From Nissolia schottii (taxonomy: Eukaryota > Streptophyta > Magnoliopsida > Fabales > Fabaceae): a DNA stretch of 64,000 bases. A program made the translations under genes and the position numbers. The stretch lies in contig QANU01101148.1 in assembly GCA_003254905.1 (NCBI GenBank), forward strand, positions 496,634-560,633. The letters run 5' to 3'. The notes beneath the pieces are model-generated. The model was given only the letters and a program-made list of their open reading frames with translations. It did not search any database and was not told the DNA's origin. Positions 53,186 through 64,000 of this stretch are shown here, in pieces; position 1 is the first letter of the stretch, and each line of letters starts with the position of its first letter.

Positions 53186-53879
53186 ACTAGAATTGTCAAA
53201 ACGGGTTGGCCCAACCCATTTGAGTCAGGGCACTTCAGGCCAAGTTATTTTTGGACCTGGCCACATCATGTTATGTCATTTTTCGGATTAGTAAAATATA
53301 ACCCATTTTAAAATGGACCATTTTTGAGATAGTCCATAAGTTAATATGACCAACCTATTTATTTATTTAATTTTTTTTTTGACTTGATGCTCAAGTTGCT
53401 TGACTCAATTCCTAATTTTTTTTTTCCTGAACCACTAACATACAGTCTTTTAGATGACATTAAACTTTATGCAATTGTTTATATGCATGTATGCTGGAAA
53501 ATACTTAGCAGCTTATGTTCTTAGTTGTTGTGCAAAGGAAGTGGTTTAAGTTGCACGTTCTTGTGCCATCATCCTTCAGATATAGGTTATATATAGTTGG
53601 TACGGAGTGAACTCCTAGGTAGACACTAATGCTATTTTTCAAGGCATATGTACCAAAAAAATTATTTTTTTAAAGGCATCAAGAAACTGCTCGATTTATA
53701 TGTTCAACTCCTTTGCTTCATCGTTTTAGATCATTCAGTCGGGTTGGGCCAAATTGGACATGACCAAATTGAGTTGAGTTGAATCGGGTTAACTTCTTTT
53801 TTTACTTTAATGTTTTCAGTTCTGTCCGTTTAGATTATTTAGGTTGGCCATCAAGTTCAGCCCATTTCAAAACTCTAGT
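53186..53879. mobile_element. Non-autonomous hAT-like element
   Basis: About 694 bp. The left end ACTAGAATTGTCAAAACGGG pairs with the reverse complement of the right end (ACTAGAGTTTTGAAATGGGC). GGCCCAACCC and GGGTTGGGCC words lie inside each end. Size and word content parallel the element at 22825-23508. No open frame and no clear target duplication. Confidence 0.55.
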
Positions 53880-54179
53880 TTGCAAAGTGATGGGATCTTT
53901 AACTATGGGTCCAATAGTGGGTCCTTTTATACAACCCTTTTATTGAAAAATTAAGAGTACAATGGAAGGCCAGTTGGCTACAGAGAGGAAGAAAGTAAAG
54001 GAAAGAAAAGGACTTGACAGTAACAAGAATAGCTAATTAATTAATAGTTACTAACAATAGAGAAACTATTTATTTTAGTTTTACACAAAAATATAGGAAT
54101 TGGAAAAACGTACAGAACTATGATAATGAGAAACCGAACCAAGAACCAATATATCCGGCAATCATGAGTCTTGATCACT

Positions 54180-55535
54180 TTAAACGTGGAAGAAGAAGTG
54201 GGAAATGAAAAGAAGTGGTAACATACCAAAAACCACCTCGGTCTCTAGCCAGCTATTTCTCCTACCAACGTCACTCTTCTCCTGAGCACTTGAGGCAGGA
54301 CCCTTGTTAGCTTCACCTGTAGCATATTATTAACTCCAGCTATTTAGTTTCAACTTTCAAAAACACCACACAGGATACATTAAAAACAAAAACAATAATA
54401 TTTCTTCCCTTTCTAAATCGGTGATTTCTCACGAAAGGGTTAAATATCATTTCTTGCTAATTTTTTTTATATTTTTCATAATTTTTAGAATTAAATTAAT
54501 CGAATTTTGTCATTATTTCATGATCTAACATGACATATTGACGTATCATATGATTTAATGTGATAAATTAATATTTTTTAATATAATATTTATACCGAGA
54601 AGTAGCGTAAGATCAAATGGTTCTCAAATATTTAAGGCTCTTATAAGTTGATTATTTTATTGATTTGATTATTTAATTTTATTTTCCTAGATCCTTTAGA
54701 ACATGGAATGGTAACAAAATTCGATGAATATAATTTGACAAATATAAAAAATAAAAGAATTTAGTAGGAAAAAAATATTTATCTCATAAAATACGTGAGA
54801 AACTAGTTGCAAAATAATTATCTTGTCATTTTTTGCACTAGAAAAAGAATAATCCAAATATGTGCAATGGATACATTGATTAAAAAATATATCAAAAAGT
54901 TCAACATACAACTTTTATTTATCTTTCACTTTTGAAAGGGAGGGAGTAATAATTTACCACTTGGAACCGGGGTAGAATTGTTGGTTTTGGTGGATTTCCC
55001 AAGCCCCTCAAACACCTTAGCGTCAGGAGAGTTAGGTGGCAAACGCAAGAGATCTGAAAGAGTCCAAAACCAGCCAATTTGAATTGATGATAACCATATC
55101 AAACAAAACTAGAAAGGCGTACACATAACACCATCAGATCAACGGTCAAAAATAGACAGACAGACAGACAGACTTACCAACGCACTGAGATATATTAGCA
55201 GGCGCATGGCAGGCAGTTGGTAGTTGCACAGCGAGGGTGGCATTGATCTTGAGGCCGAGACTGGGGTCGTCGCGATCTTTGATGAGGATGCAGATGCATT
55301 TCTTGCTCTTCTCGAGGACAACTCTGAGGCCGCTGCAGCAGTCAATGGTTGGGGACTTGGCTTCGCCATCAACGTAAGGAATACAGCCAGCAAGCCCAAC
55401 TAGTTTCTCAGAACATTCTTCTCTGTCTTTCGCCAAATCTGAGCTTGCAAAACCGGCCAACAACAGCGCTGGCAGCAGTAAGGTGTAGGTGAGCGCTACA
55501 AGGCTTTGGGAGAACAGTACTGGAGATGGAGCCAT
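54180..55535 (-). CDS. GPI-anchored lipid transfer protein (LTPG), At1g55260 type
   Basis: Extracellular lipid carrier held at the plasma membrane, of the type that helps export cuticular lipids. Three exons (55178-55535, 54958-55053 and 54180-54316) encode 196 residues; both introns are GT-AG in phase 1. Residues 1-30 form a hydrophobic signal peptide (LTYTLLLPALLLAGFAS). The eight-cysteine fold is complete: C41, C51, C66-C67, C80-x-C82, C109, C118. KDRDDPSLGLKINATLA is the family hallmark. A Ser/Thr/Asn-rich linker (KTNNSTPVPSG) leads to a hydrophobic tail (MLPLLFISHFFFHV), as for GPI attachment. A (GACA)n microsatellite (about 55154-55173) sits just inside the first donor. It resembles Arabidopsis LTPG6. 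Confidence 0.93.
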
Positions 55536-55690
55536 GGACGGAAGAAAGACTAGGGGTTGCTGGGAGGGGAGAAGGGAATATTATTATGATAGAAGAATAG
55601 TAATGCCACTCGGCTCTTTTATGCTTTGCTTTGCTCGTGAGTTGTGACTTTTGTGACTATTTAATTTAGACACACATGTTAGATTTTATT

Positions 55691-55721
<31 letters not shown>

Positions 55722-56729
55722 ATTGTGTCAATTTATATCTTATTTATTATTAAATAAGATTTTAATAATATTTATATATATTTATATAAAACTTTTTAAA
55801 TTATTAATGAGATATGAGTTAATATAATTTAAAAATAAAAATAAAAAAGTAAGCAGGACAACTTTAATTTGCATCATATATTCTTGTTCTTATTAGACTT
55901 AGTGGGGTCTTCCTTAGCTATCACATGTGACCGAATTTTTGTCTCTAAACGGCTATATACGGGTCTTCCCTTGCGGATCCTTGAGGTCATTATATATCTC
56001 TTTTTTCTTCCAAGTTTTTGACCCTTTAAACAGAAACTAAAAGAAAATATTTACGGTGTGTTTGTAAGTTTTACTTTTAAGAAAAGAAAAATAAATGAAA
56101 GGTTTTGGGGCTTAATTATGATTTTAACATGTATTAAGTTCCTCAAAATCTTTCAATTTTTTTCTTTCACTTCACAATAAAACTCACAAATACACACTAA
56201 ATGTCTCCTTTCTAATTGGAGATTGGCAACCATACAACATGCACCTACTTTAACCGATGTCAAAAGACTAATTTAATTGACTTTTGACAATCAGAAAAAC
56301 AAATTTGATATTTTCTATAAATGATAGACGTTACAAGCCTTGAGTACAAAGTTAATGGTTTACTCCACCTTCTTACCCCTACCACATATATACATTCCAA
56401 AATGAGATGCATATAAATTTGAGCAAGTACTTTTGCTACTTGATAGCTAGAGTGCAAACGAACCAATAATGTCTAATAAAAAAAAAAAGAAAAAAGAGAA
56501 AAATTTCCCGTCAATTTAATTGTTGAATCACAATTATTTATCATAAAGATCATTTGAGCCAAAATTTTTAAAATTGAATATAAAAAATGTGATTAAATAT
56601 ATAGTTATTAGTTTTATTCATTTTAAACATATACATTAAGTTGAATCTAATAAGTATAACAAAAAAGAGTTTAATTTCTATTAATTAATAGTGTAAATTT
56701 TTTTATATTGCCATTCAGATATTTTGATA
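55536..56729. other. Intergenic; LTPG promoter side
   Basis: The first 100-200 bases are probably leader and promoter of the LTPG gene. A TA microsatellite lies at about 55690-55712. The rest is AT-rich with no gene. Confidence 0.4.
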
Positions 56730-57150
56730 CACTACTAGAAAATAGCATATTATCATCAGTATATTACCGTCATAAAACCATTTGACGGTATTACCGTTAG
56801 AACAAACAAAACAATCTGACGGTAAATGCATTTAATTAGACAAACCAGATTAATTTTGGTCATGATTACCGTAAAAAAAAGAACTCGATCAAATGACCCA
56901 TGGCCTGATCATTCGAATGACTTGTACCTCGTGACTTTTTATTGAAAATTTCAAGTTTCATTCAAATGACCCACGACCTGATCATTCGAATGACTCCTGT
57001 CTAGCTCAGTTTTTAAAAAGAATTTCTTGTGGTTCATTCGAATGACTCTATGGTAGTCATTTGAAAGTCCACATTATTTCGCTCTCTGTCCTTGAGGGAT
57101 CCCGTGGTTCATTCGAATGACCATGACTCTAGTCATTCGAATGACCACAG
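56730..57150 (+). mobile_element. CACTA transposon left end with palindromic subterminal repeats
   Basis: Starts CACTACTAGAAAA (56730-56742), the common plant CACTA terminus. Next come TTACCGTC/GACGGTA words in both orientations (56760-56875). A cluster of the perfect palindrome TCATTCGAATGA follows at 56909, 56982, 57034, 57109 and 57133, with variants at 56958 and 57057. Repeated short motifs in both orientations are what CACTA transposases bind. No right terminus (TTTTCTAGTAGTG) was found up to the window end, and no transposase, so it is truncated or non-autonomous. Confidence 0.7.
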
Positions 57151-57894
57151 ACCTGTACCAATATTTCTGTTTCCTTTTTCTCAAATCCTTGGTTCATTAC
57201 CCAACTTTGGCCATTTAGTCATAGATTTTCACAACCAAAAATGCATCCAACATATATATCAAGTTCATTTAAAAACGTTTGCAACATATTTTCTCAAAAA
57301 TCACACACAAGAACAAATAAAAACCATCAATGGATGGTTTAGGCAAGGTGTACCCACTTTCTTAGGAAGGTTGGTGGGGTGGATGTTGAGGAGAGTTTTC
57401 CTCGAAGTGCTTGGTGTTTCCAATCTACTGGTCACCCTCTCCAAGGAAAGAGCTTGAAGATGGTGGTGGCTATGTGTGTGGTTTGAGAAAAACTTGGGGA
57501 GCTTTGAGAAAAGCTTGGGTGTGTGGGCCGGGGTTACCCTCGTTGTTTCTCTTTTTCTTTCTTTCTTTCTACGAGCTGTTACATTTAGTGTGGTGGCAGT
57601 GGTGGCGACAACAATGGTGATGGTGGTAAGTGGTGGGCGGCGGTGGTGGTGATAGTCTAGGTTACCTAAAGCGAGAATCCACTCAAAAGAGCTTAGGTCT
57701 TGTCAAAGAAAAACGTAAAAGACGAGATATTATTTATTTTGAGAAAAATAATTTTGAAATTATACTCCATATATTTATTTGTATTAATATATAAGTCAGT
57801 ATTTAAAGTAATTTTTTGAGGTATAAAATCAAACAAATTTCATAACATAATATGTTCACAATTCACAAGTAATGAGAAAAAAAAATTTACTTTT
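57151..57894. other. Possible transposon interior
   Basis: GT/GGT-rich tracts (about 57370-57650) give open frames without a known family. It may be interior sequence of the CACTA element to its left. No gene is supported. Confidence 0.3.
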
Positions 57895-58150
57895 AGAGTA
57901 AAACTCCAAATAGTCCACTCACAATTTCATGATCGGACAAGTTGGCTCATCACAAACGAAAAAATTGGACAAATAAACCCCTCGAGGTGTCTTGTCACCT
58001 TAATGTTTGTAAAGGGTCTAAAAATCAAATTAGGAGAGGCTTATTTGTCCGATTTTTTTATTTGTGAAAGGTCAATTTGGAGTTTTTATTTGTGAGGGGC
58101 AATCTTGTCCGATTGTAAAATTGTAAGGGGCTTGTTTGAAAGTTTACTCT
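57895..58150. mobile_element. MITE with exact 7-bp flanking duplication
   Basis: 256 bp with inverted ends: AGAGTAAAACTCCAAATAGT against the reverse complement of the right end AGAGTAAACTTTCAAACAAG. ATCGGACAAG and CACAAA words pair further in. TACTTTT flanks both ends exactly (57888-57894 and 58151-58157). Confidence 0.8.
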
Positions 58151-61100
58151 TACTTTTTTAATTAGCATAGTAATTAATAATATCTTCAAAGTTAACAACA
58201 ATGTAAATTCAGAATTTCATAAGGTTTACAACACAATAATAGAAAAACACTTATAAAGTTCACACATCAAAATAAGTAATACCAAAAATAAAATATGATA
58301 TTTTAAGAATAAACTAAAATAAATCATCAAGTATTACGAATAGTTAGTTAAGTAATACATCTGTCAATATTTAACTAACTATTTGTAATGTGATGGTGCA
58401 ACTTCATGCTCTCCATAATGACCTAATTTATTGAGTTTAATTCAACTCTTATTAAATGTGTCCAAATAATTTATAGTTGTATTACTAGTTACCTAGAGAG
58501 ACTCCCTCATACCAACGGCCTCTAAAGAAAATTTCCCACTAAATATAGTTACAAATTGAAGTATCGCCTTTAATTTTCTCCATGCCTGTACTGCTAATTA
58601 GGAACTTCGAGAGAGCAGTTAGGCCATGGAATTAGTGCAGATTTCTCCATTGAGAACGCCATATTCTCGATTTCCTGGTAATTTGTCAGGAGGACTTTTT
58701 GGTGATGACACAATATATATAGATAGGCTACTGAAGTGAGCAAATGACTTCCTGTTCCCGCTACTTTAATGGCTTTTATTATTTTTACTTCTATAAAGCG
58801 TTTGAACCCTTTTAACTGCTTTTGTAATCGCATTTTTATTCCTTAATTACCTTTGTCATTTCTTAATCACATGTAAATAGAGAAGTTAATTTTTACAATT
58901 AAGTTTGTAAAGCAGTTTTCACGATTAAACTCTCCACAATTTTTTAAGGCACGTAGTGCCTACTCCCCCACTTAAAAAGAAAAAAAACACTAGGATACAC
59001 TAAACGTTAGGCATCTTTGATTTGCCCGTATGTGTTAGATGCTAAGTACGGGAATCATTTTGAGTTTCTAATGTTAACATTTAGATAGCAAGAAATAATA
59101 TATGTTATTTTATTTGATAATGTATATCCGGAACACCCGTGACAAATTGAAATAGTTTTAGTTTACCTATCCCGTGAATATTTTGGATCCACCCGCGATT
59201 AAACTACATAATTTAATCATGGGAGTGTTAGGAGAACAATAAAAGTAGACATCATTTTCGGACAACACACTAAAAAGTAAAAAAAAAAAAAAAATTATTA
59301 AAAAATTATTATTTTTACTCTGCGGGTCTCGCGGCAAAGGAGGAGCGTCTGCCCTTTGTGCCACCAGAGAGGGGAGACTCCGGCGATGGCTACCGCAGCG
59401 GCGTGACAACCACGCACAGGCACACGCAGGCGACGCGATGGGCGTGCTTGAACCCACGGTGGTGACGAGGACAGAGGAGGAGGAGGAAGCGGCAATGAGG
59501 GCCATCAAGGTCCGACGTCGCCCGCGCTTTCGCTGCCATGGTGAATCGCTGGCAGCGGGGCTCCCTTACTCCCCCTCGGTCTGTGTTCTCTCTTTTTTTT
59601 TGGCCTCAGATCACTCTCTCTCAGGTTTAGGGTTTAGGCGCCTGTGACTTTCGCCGCCATGGCAGGTCGCCGGCGGCGGCGTCCTGCTCTCTCTGTGTCT
59701 TAAGATCTCTTCCTTCTCTACCTCTCGGATTCACTGTCCCTCTGTTTCTTTCTCTGTCTCGGTTCTTGTTCACTCTCTTTCTCTCTGTTCTGGGGTGTGT
59801 ATGGTGGTTTTGGGTGGTTGATGGCTGAGGGTGGTGGTAGTGCTGTAAGTGATGGAAGGTGATGGAGTCCGCGATGGCGGCGGCTGTGGTGGTTTGGATG
59901 GTGGGAGGTCGCTGTGAGGAGGAAGAGGCCTTCGCTCTTTTTCAATTTTTCGTTTTTTTTAAAAAAATGTTGTTTGGGCTACGAAAACTAAAAGATTGGG
60001 CCAACAATAATTTGGATCAGACTAAAAAAAATGGAAAGAAGCTAGAAAATAAAAATGATAATGATAGAGAAAAAATAAAAATAACAAGCACACAACGGAC
60101 GCAAATAGTTAAAAAAAATTGGTTGGACAAAATTGGAGGTTGACACTGGTAAATTAATTAATGGTGAAAATGGTATGACCATATGTCATACATATCTTCA
60201 GTTGAAATGGTTTGTTCCCTCGATAAATCCATTTTTCCTTTTGACTTTATATTAGAAATTTGTTTAAGAAAAATGAAAGGGTAGTAAATAATCTTTTTAG
60301 CTCCATTTATAATACCCAAGTGAGATGTTTGTTTCGGGTTTTGTTTTTGTTTTTTAATGACTTTAGTCCCTGAAATTGTACGGCTGAATCTATTTGAAGT
60401 ATTTGAAACGAATGATAAAAGTGATTTATTCATTGATGGTTGAGCTATTTATTCCCAAACTCTGTGAATACAAGTTAGTTATGACGCTAAAAACTCCAAT
60501 AACTGAAACTAATAGCTAAAGTTAATTACATAATAACTAACACTAACTAAAAGTTGTTACATTACACTGTGTATTATCTAATACACTGCCCCCTTAATGA
60601 GGAAGGTATATATATCCAACAGCTCGAACTTGGATAATAGCAACTTGAACTTCCTGTAAATAAAATCATTCCTAGAGTGTTTAGACTTGCTAATTCATCA
60701 AAGAGTTCTGGAAGGTTGTGCTTTAAGTGTAAAGTTTATCTCAGATCTAGTATCTCTTTCTTTGTGGGGAAACATTGTCTCAACATAAGGTGTCTACGCT
60801 TAGAAGCTTCTAGTGTTAGTTGTCTCCACTTGTCCGTCATTTCAAGTGAATGTCTTTCTTCACAGTTTATTTTCAAACCATGTATTTAGTTTAGAAATTA
60901 TTTTAATATGGATGCTTTTGAAGCTATTTTTAGAAACTCAAGATTTTTTGCAAAGCAACTCAACCTCGTTAAAATTCGATTTTCAGCCATGTCAAAATTC
61001 GATCTCTAGACCCATGTCAAAATTTGATCTTTAGACCCATGTCAAAGTAGTTACTTTAAAAAATATTTATGAAAATATTAAACTCAAGATTTGGCATGTA

Positions 61101-63489
61101 AAGTACATGATAGAACCATCCATCAAGACTCAACAATGCTTGACCCATATAAATCAAGCCTCGTTAAAACCTCTCAAGAGAAAACCCACTAAAACAAAAT
61201 CTAAGGGGGTAAAAAGACTACTTAATCTACACAGTTTAAGGGATAAGACTACAACCATAACACCAATCATAAGAAAAAAAGACAATATGAAACCAATCGT
61301 TAAGACTTCTCAAATATGTAAAATGAACTGCACGGGTGCAGTAGCGTTGGTGAAAAGCAGCACTTTGAATCCACACTTTGACAACCCGTTTAGAAACCAA
61401 TAGAACCAAAAAGTGAACCGGACAAACCAACATGAACCAAATGATCCACATAAACCAACCAAACCAAAAAAATGTTCCCATTCAACAAGAACACAAACAA
61501 GCACAAAAATATTCACACATTCCAATCTCGGACTCCATTAGAAACAACATCTCAACTTGCAATGTCGTTGTGAAGACCATGAAGCCAACTTGCAATCATC
61601 GTTTTACTCAAAACACCAAAATAAAAGGGGTTCAACTCCATAAAAATGCTGCCAAGACTGGCCTCACCACCAGCGACAATCCAAAGACTTGAAACTCCCA
61701 CTACGAAAGAGAGTAGCAAAGTGAATACGAACCATCACGAAACCTACGAATTCAAGCACGACATCTTCAACCAATACGAACCAAATTCGAACTCACTCAA
61801 ACACAATCGAGGAAGGAATCAAGCATGATCCAAATACGAAAACAACATTGGGCCCTAGTCACAAAGCAGCCTCATGTTTGTAGGACGTGTCTCCATCAAA
61901 TTGCACCCCCCCCAGCCACCTCCCACTACCACCACGAGCCACAACACCACCAACATTGACCCCTGCCAATCGACCCCAATCTTGCCAATGAAAACCACCT
62001 CAACAACACCCAACATGTTGCACACACCAGATTGGAATGTTGTCTTGATCCATTTGAGTTTCAGTCATCAGCAATAAGATGTATATAAATAGTCTTAAAT
62101 CAAATGGTTTAAATGAATCTGGTATCTGATGTACTACATAATTGGCATAGACGCTTTCCTGTCAAGATTGCATGGTGACACTCTCCGAATTAATATGTAT
62201 AGTTAATGAGAAATGCTACCAAGAACAATAATGATACATAGACAACGTATAAAATATAACAAGAAGGTAAAATTATTATATAGTACAACAAATATTTAGA
62301 GGGTCATATGGAATTAAAAATTATTGTATTTTGTACGTTATTTATACTTTATTGTTCACTTTTATTGTTCATCCAGCCTACCCCATAGTTAATTTACCGG
62401 CCTCTTCAAATAGATGTTATTTAATTATTTTTGAAAAGCTTAAAGCACGATAGCTTTGGGAGAATGAAGTAAACAATTAGTGAATAATTCAAAATTCAAA
62501 TTGTGAAGGTAGTAGAGATCACCAACTATATTTTCATGAATGGAAAAGTTATTTCAACGTAACTTTTAGATTAAAACATAATTTTGGTCATTATACGTGT
62601 CATCAATTTTGAATTTAATTTCTAAGTGGAAGAAAAAAGAAAATCAATCCCTACCTATTGTTTTCGTCGGTCATTTATCATATAATTGCCAACTAGTTGA
62701 GATTATACTTCATTAATGATGTAGGATGACTCACTAACAAAATTATAGCTCCATTTAACATTGGTATAACCATATAGTTTACATTGCTTAGTTGACTATA
62801 ATGTGACAAAAGAAGATTATAGTAGTAAATAGAGACACATTTACAAAAGATTGCACATGTAGGGATTAATTTAAAGACTTTCGCGTACTAAATTCAAAAT
62901 CGATAACTCGTATACGCACCAAAATTATATTTCAACCTAGGTTTTAAATAATAGATGTGAAAATATCTGAAAATTTAAGATGTTCTGTTACTTGTTTGTA
63001 ACCGATAGAATCGATTCTAAGCCTCAAAATCGACTATGCTATCTTAACAATTGGCTTAGTTTTCAGTTAGACTAATTATTAAAATTAATTCTCAAGTAAA
63101 ATACTCTTTTGGTTCTTTATTTATATCTATTTATTCACATTGGTCCTCTATTTTTTGAACAGTTCAATTTAGTCATTTATTTGTAAATTGTCAGTCACTT
63201 TAGTCTTTCGTTAGTCTCCTAATTATTAAACCAACGGATGGTGCTTACATAATGGTTAACGACACTACGTGACTATTAAATTATGACGATGTGCTTAACG
63301 CCCAAAATTTTGTTGTTTTCTTTTTTTCAGAATCAAAATGGCGTCGTTTTGACCATTTAATGACCACGTCAGCACCATTAGTGAAATAATTATGGGAAAA
63401 TTTATCAAAATAAAACATACAAAACACTTTATTCCTACAATGAACCTATTGCAAAGTTGTTCTCAAAATAAACCAATTTTCTTATAAAG
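58151..63489. other. Gene-poor repeat region
   Basis: No gene is supported. About 59320-59940 is a GC-rich island in AT-rich DNA with CGCCGCCATGGCAG-type words. 60688-60960 is the second copy of the dispersed repeat at 21478-21960. About 61100-62060 is strikingly A/C-rich on the plus strand and open in several short frames; its CCTCGTTAAAACCTC-type word resembles non-coding parts of plant retroelements in the minus orientation. About 63090-63400 repeats words also found at 26290-26480. Confidence 0.4.
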
Positions 63490-63625
63490 GGAGTTGATTT
63501 AAATAGACTCCTGTGTAAGTAGTAATTATATATATTTTTAAATTGAAGTCGATTTAAATCGACTCCCCTGTACAAAATTATATATTTTTTTAAAAAAATA
63601 AGAGTTGATTTAAATCGATTCCTAT
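63490..63625. repeat. Three 55-bp tandem units, each with a TTTAAA-centred palindrome
   Basis: GTCGATTTAAATCGAC (63548-63563) is a perfect 16-bp palindrome. Close copies lie at 63493 (GTTGATTTAAATAGAC) and 63604 (GTTGATTTAAATCGAT), giving spacings of 55 and 56 bases. Each is followed by CT(G/A)T(G/A)(T/C)A and AT-rich filler. Confidence 0.8.
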
Positions 63626-63964
63626 GTATTATGTCCAATATCATATCTTTAAATAGAGGTGTATGCTTATTTAGCGTGTACTAATGTTTAAGTTTTTTGT
63701 ATGAGTTAGAGAAAAAATGAGTGAGGAGTTAGGAGAGATTTTAGTGTATTATAATGGTGAGGGAAAAAAGGAACAAGACGAAATTGATATAGATGGCTTG
63801 CTATTTATGGATGCCATTTATGGATGACTTGTTACTTGTTATGACATTTTTTTGTTGAATTATTGTTAGTAAGTTTATTCTTTATTCATATCTAAACAAA
63901 TTAGTCATAAAGAAATAATAAATCATTAAATAAACATAAAAAACTGTGTCTTTATCAAGTAGAA

Positions 63965-64000
<36 letters not shown>
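63626..64000. other. AT-rich end of window with TA microsatellite
   Basis: No gene. A TA dinucleotide run of at least 34 bases (about 63967-64000) reaches the window edge. Confidence 0.6.

Noticed and set aside
58594..58833. 79-residue minus-strand frame
   Set aside because: No recognisable motif, no plausible splice partners, AT-rich surroundings.
61107..62077. Run of Asn/Thr/Lys/Pro-rich plus-strand frames as a novel gene
   Set aside because: They change frame repeatedly and follow from the A/C-rich composition of the strand; retroelement-like words suggest non-coding repeat.

Overview
The window is plant nuclear DNA from a eudicot. Genes are split by short and long GT-AG introns, the coding DNA sits in AT-rich spacer, and every recognised protein has a close Arabidopsis-type counterpart. 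The repeat style (TGTAACA-starting Gypsy LTRs, TRIMs, CACTA-like ends, a tRNA-derived SINE, abundant MITEs) suggests a legume, but that is an inference, not a proof. There is no bacterial, CRISPR or operon structure.

Layout. 1-6.6 kb: repeats, chiefly a 1.6 kb direct tandem duplication (611-3880) with an N at the joint, carrying a minus-strand LTR start. 6.7-9.8 kb (-): a two-exon COMT-type O-methyltransferase. 9.8-13.7 kb: spacer with a CACTA-like end and one exon-like fragment. 13.7-19.2 kb (-): a complete six-exon Ded1/DDX3-type DEAD-box RNA helicase of the RH37/RH52/RH11 group. 19.3-27.5 kb: repeats, including a LINE ORF1 relic split by a MITE, a Gypsy gag scrap, a hAT-like element, a cluster of CG palindromes and a 1 kb long inverted repeat. 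27.6-29.7 kb (+): an intronless chloroplast PPR gene (At5g39980/EMB3140 type). 32.35-32.96 kb (+): an unprocessed, broken copy of part of the helicase gene.

33.5-40.3 kb (-): a four-exon mitochondrial Iojap/RsfS-like gene. Its intron 2 holds a whole but decayed Ty1-copia element (34.7-39.6 kb), and its first intron appears to be GC-AG. A SINE with an intact 17-bp target duplication lies just upstream (40.65-40.83 kb). 43.3-46.7 kb (+): a two-exon F-box/kelch gene (SAGL1/At1g55270 type) with a TRIM and nested MITE in its intron. 47.5 kb (-): a small DUF761 protein. 49.6-51.9 kb: a Gypsy-type LTR followed by eight tandem units of about 148 bp. 54.2-55.5 kb (-): a three-exon GPI-anchored lipid transfer protein of the At1g55260 type. 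56.7-64 kb: no recognisable gene, but a CACTA end with repeated TCATTCGAATGA palindromes, a MITE with clean target duplications, a GC-rich island and a third palindrome cluster.

The genes do not form a pathway. They are ordinary housekeeping or organelle genes plus one specialised-metabolism methyltransferase. The F-box/kelch and lipid-transfer genes appear to keep an ancient neighbourhood also seen in Arabidopsis. Most unusual signals lie in the repeats: three independent clusters of short palindromes, the long inverted repeat next to the PPR gene, the 148-bp array, and the duplicated helicase fragment. I found no convincing wholly new multi-gene system.
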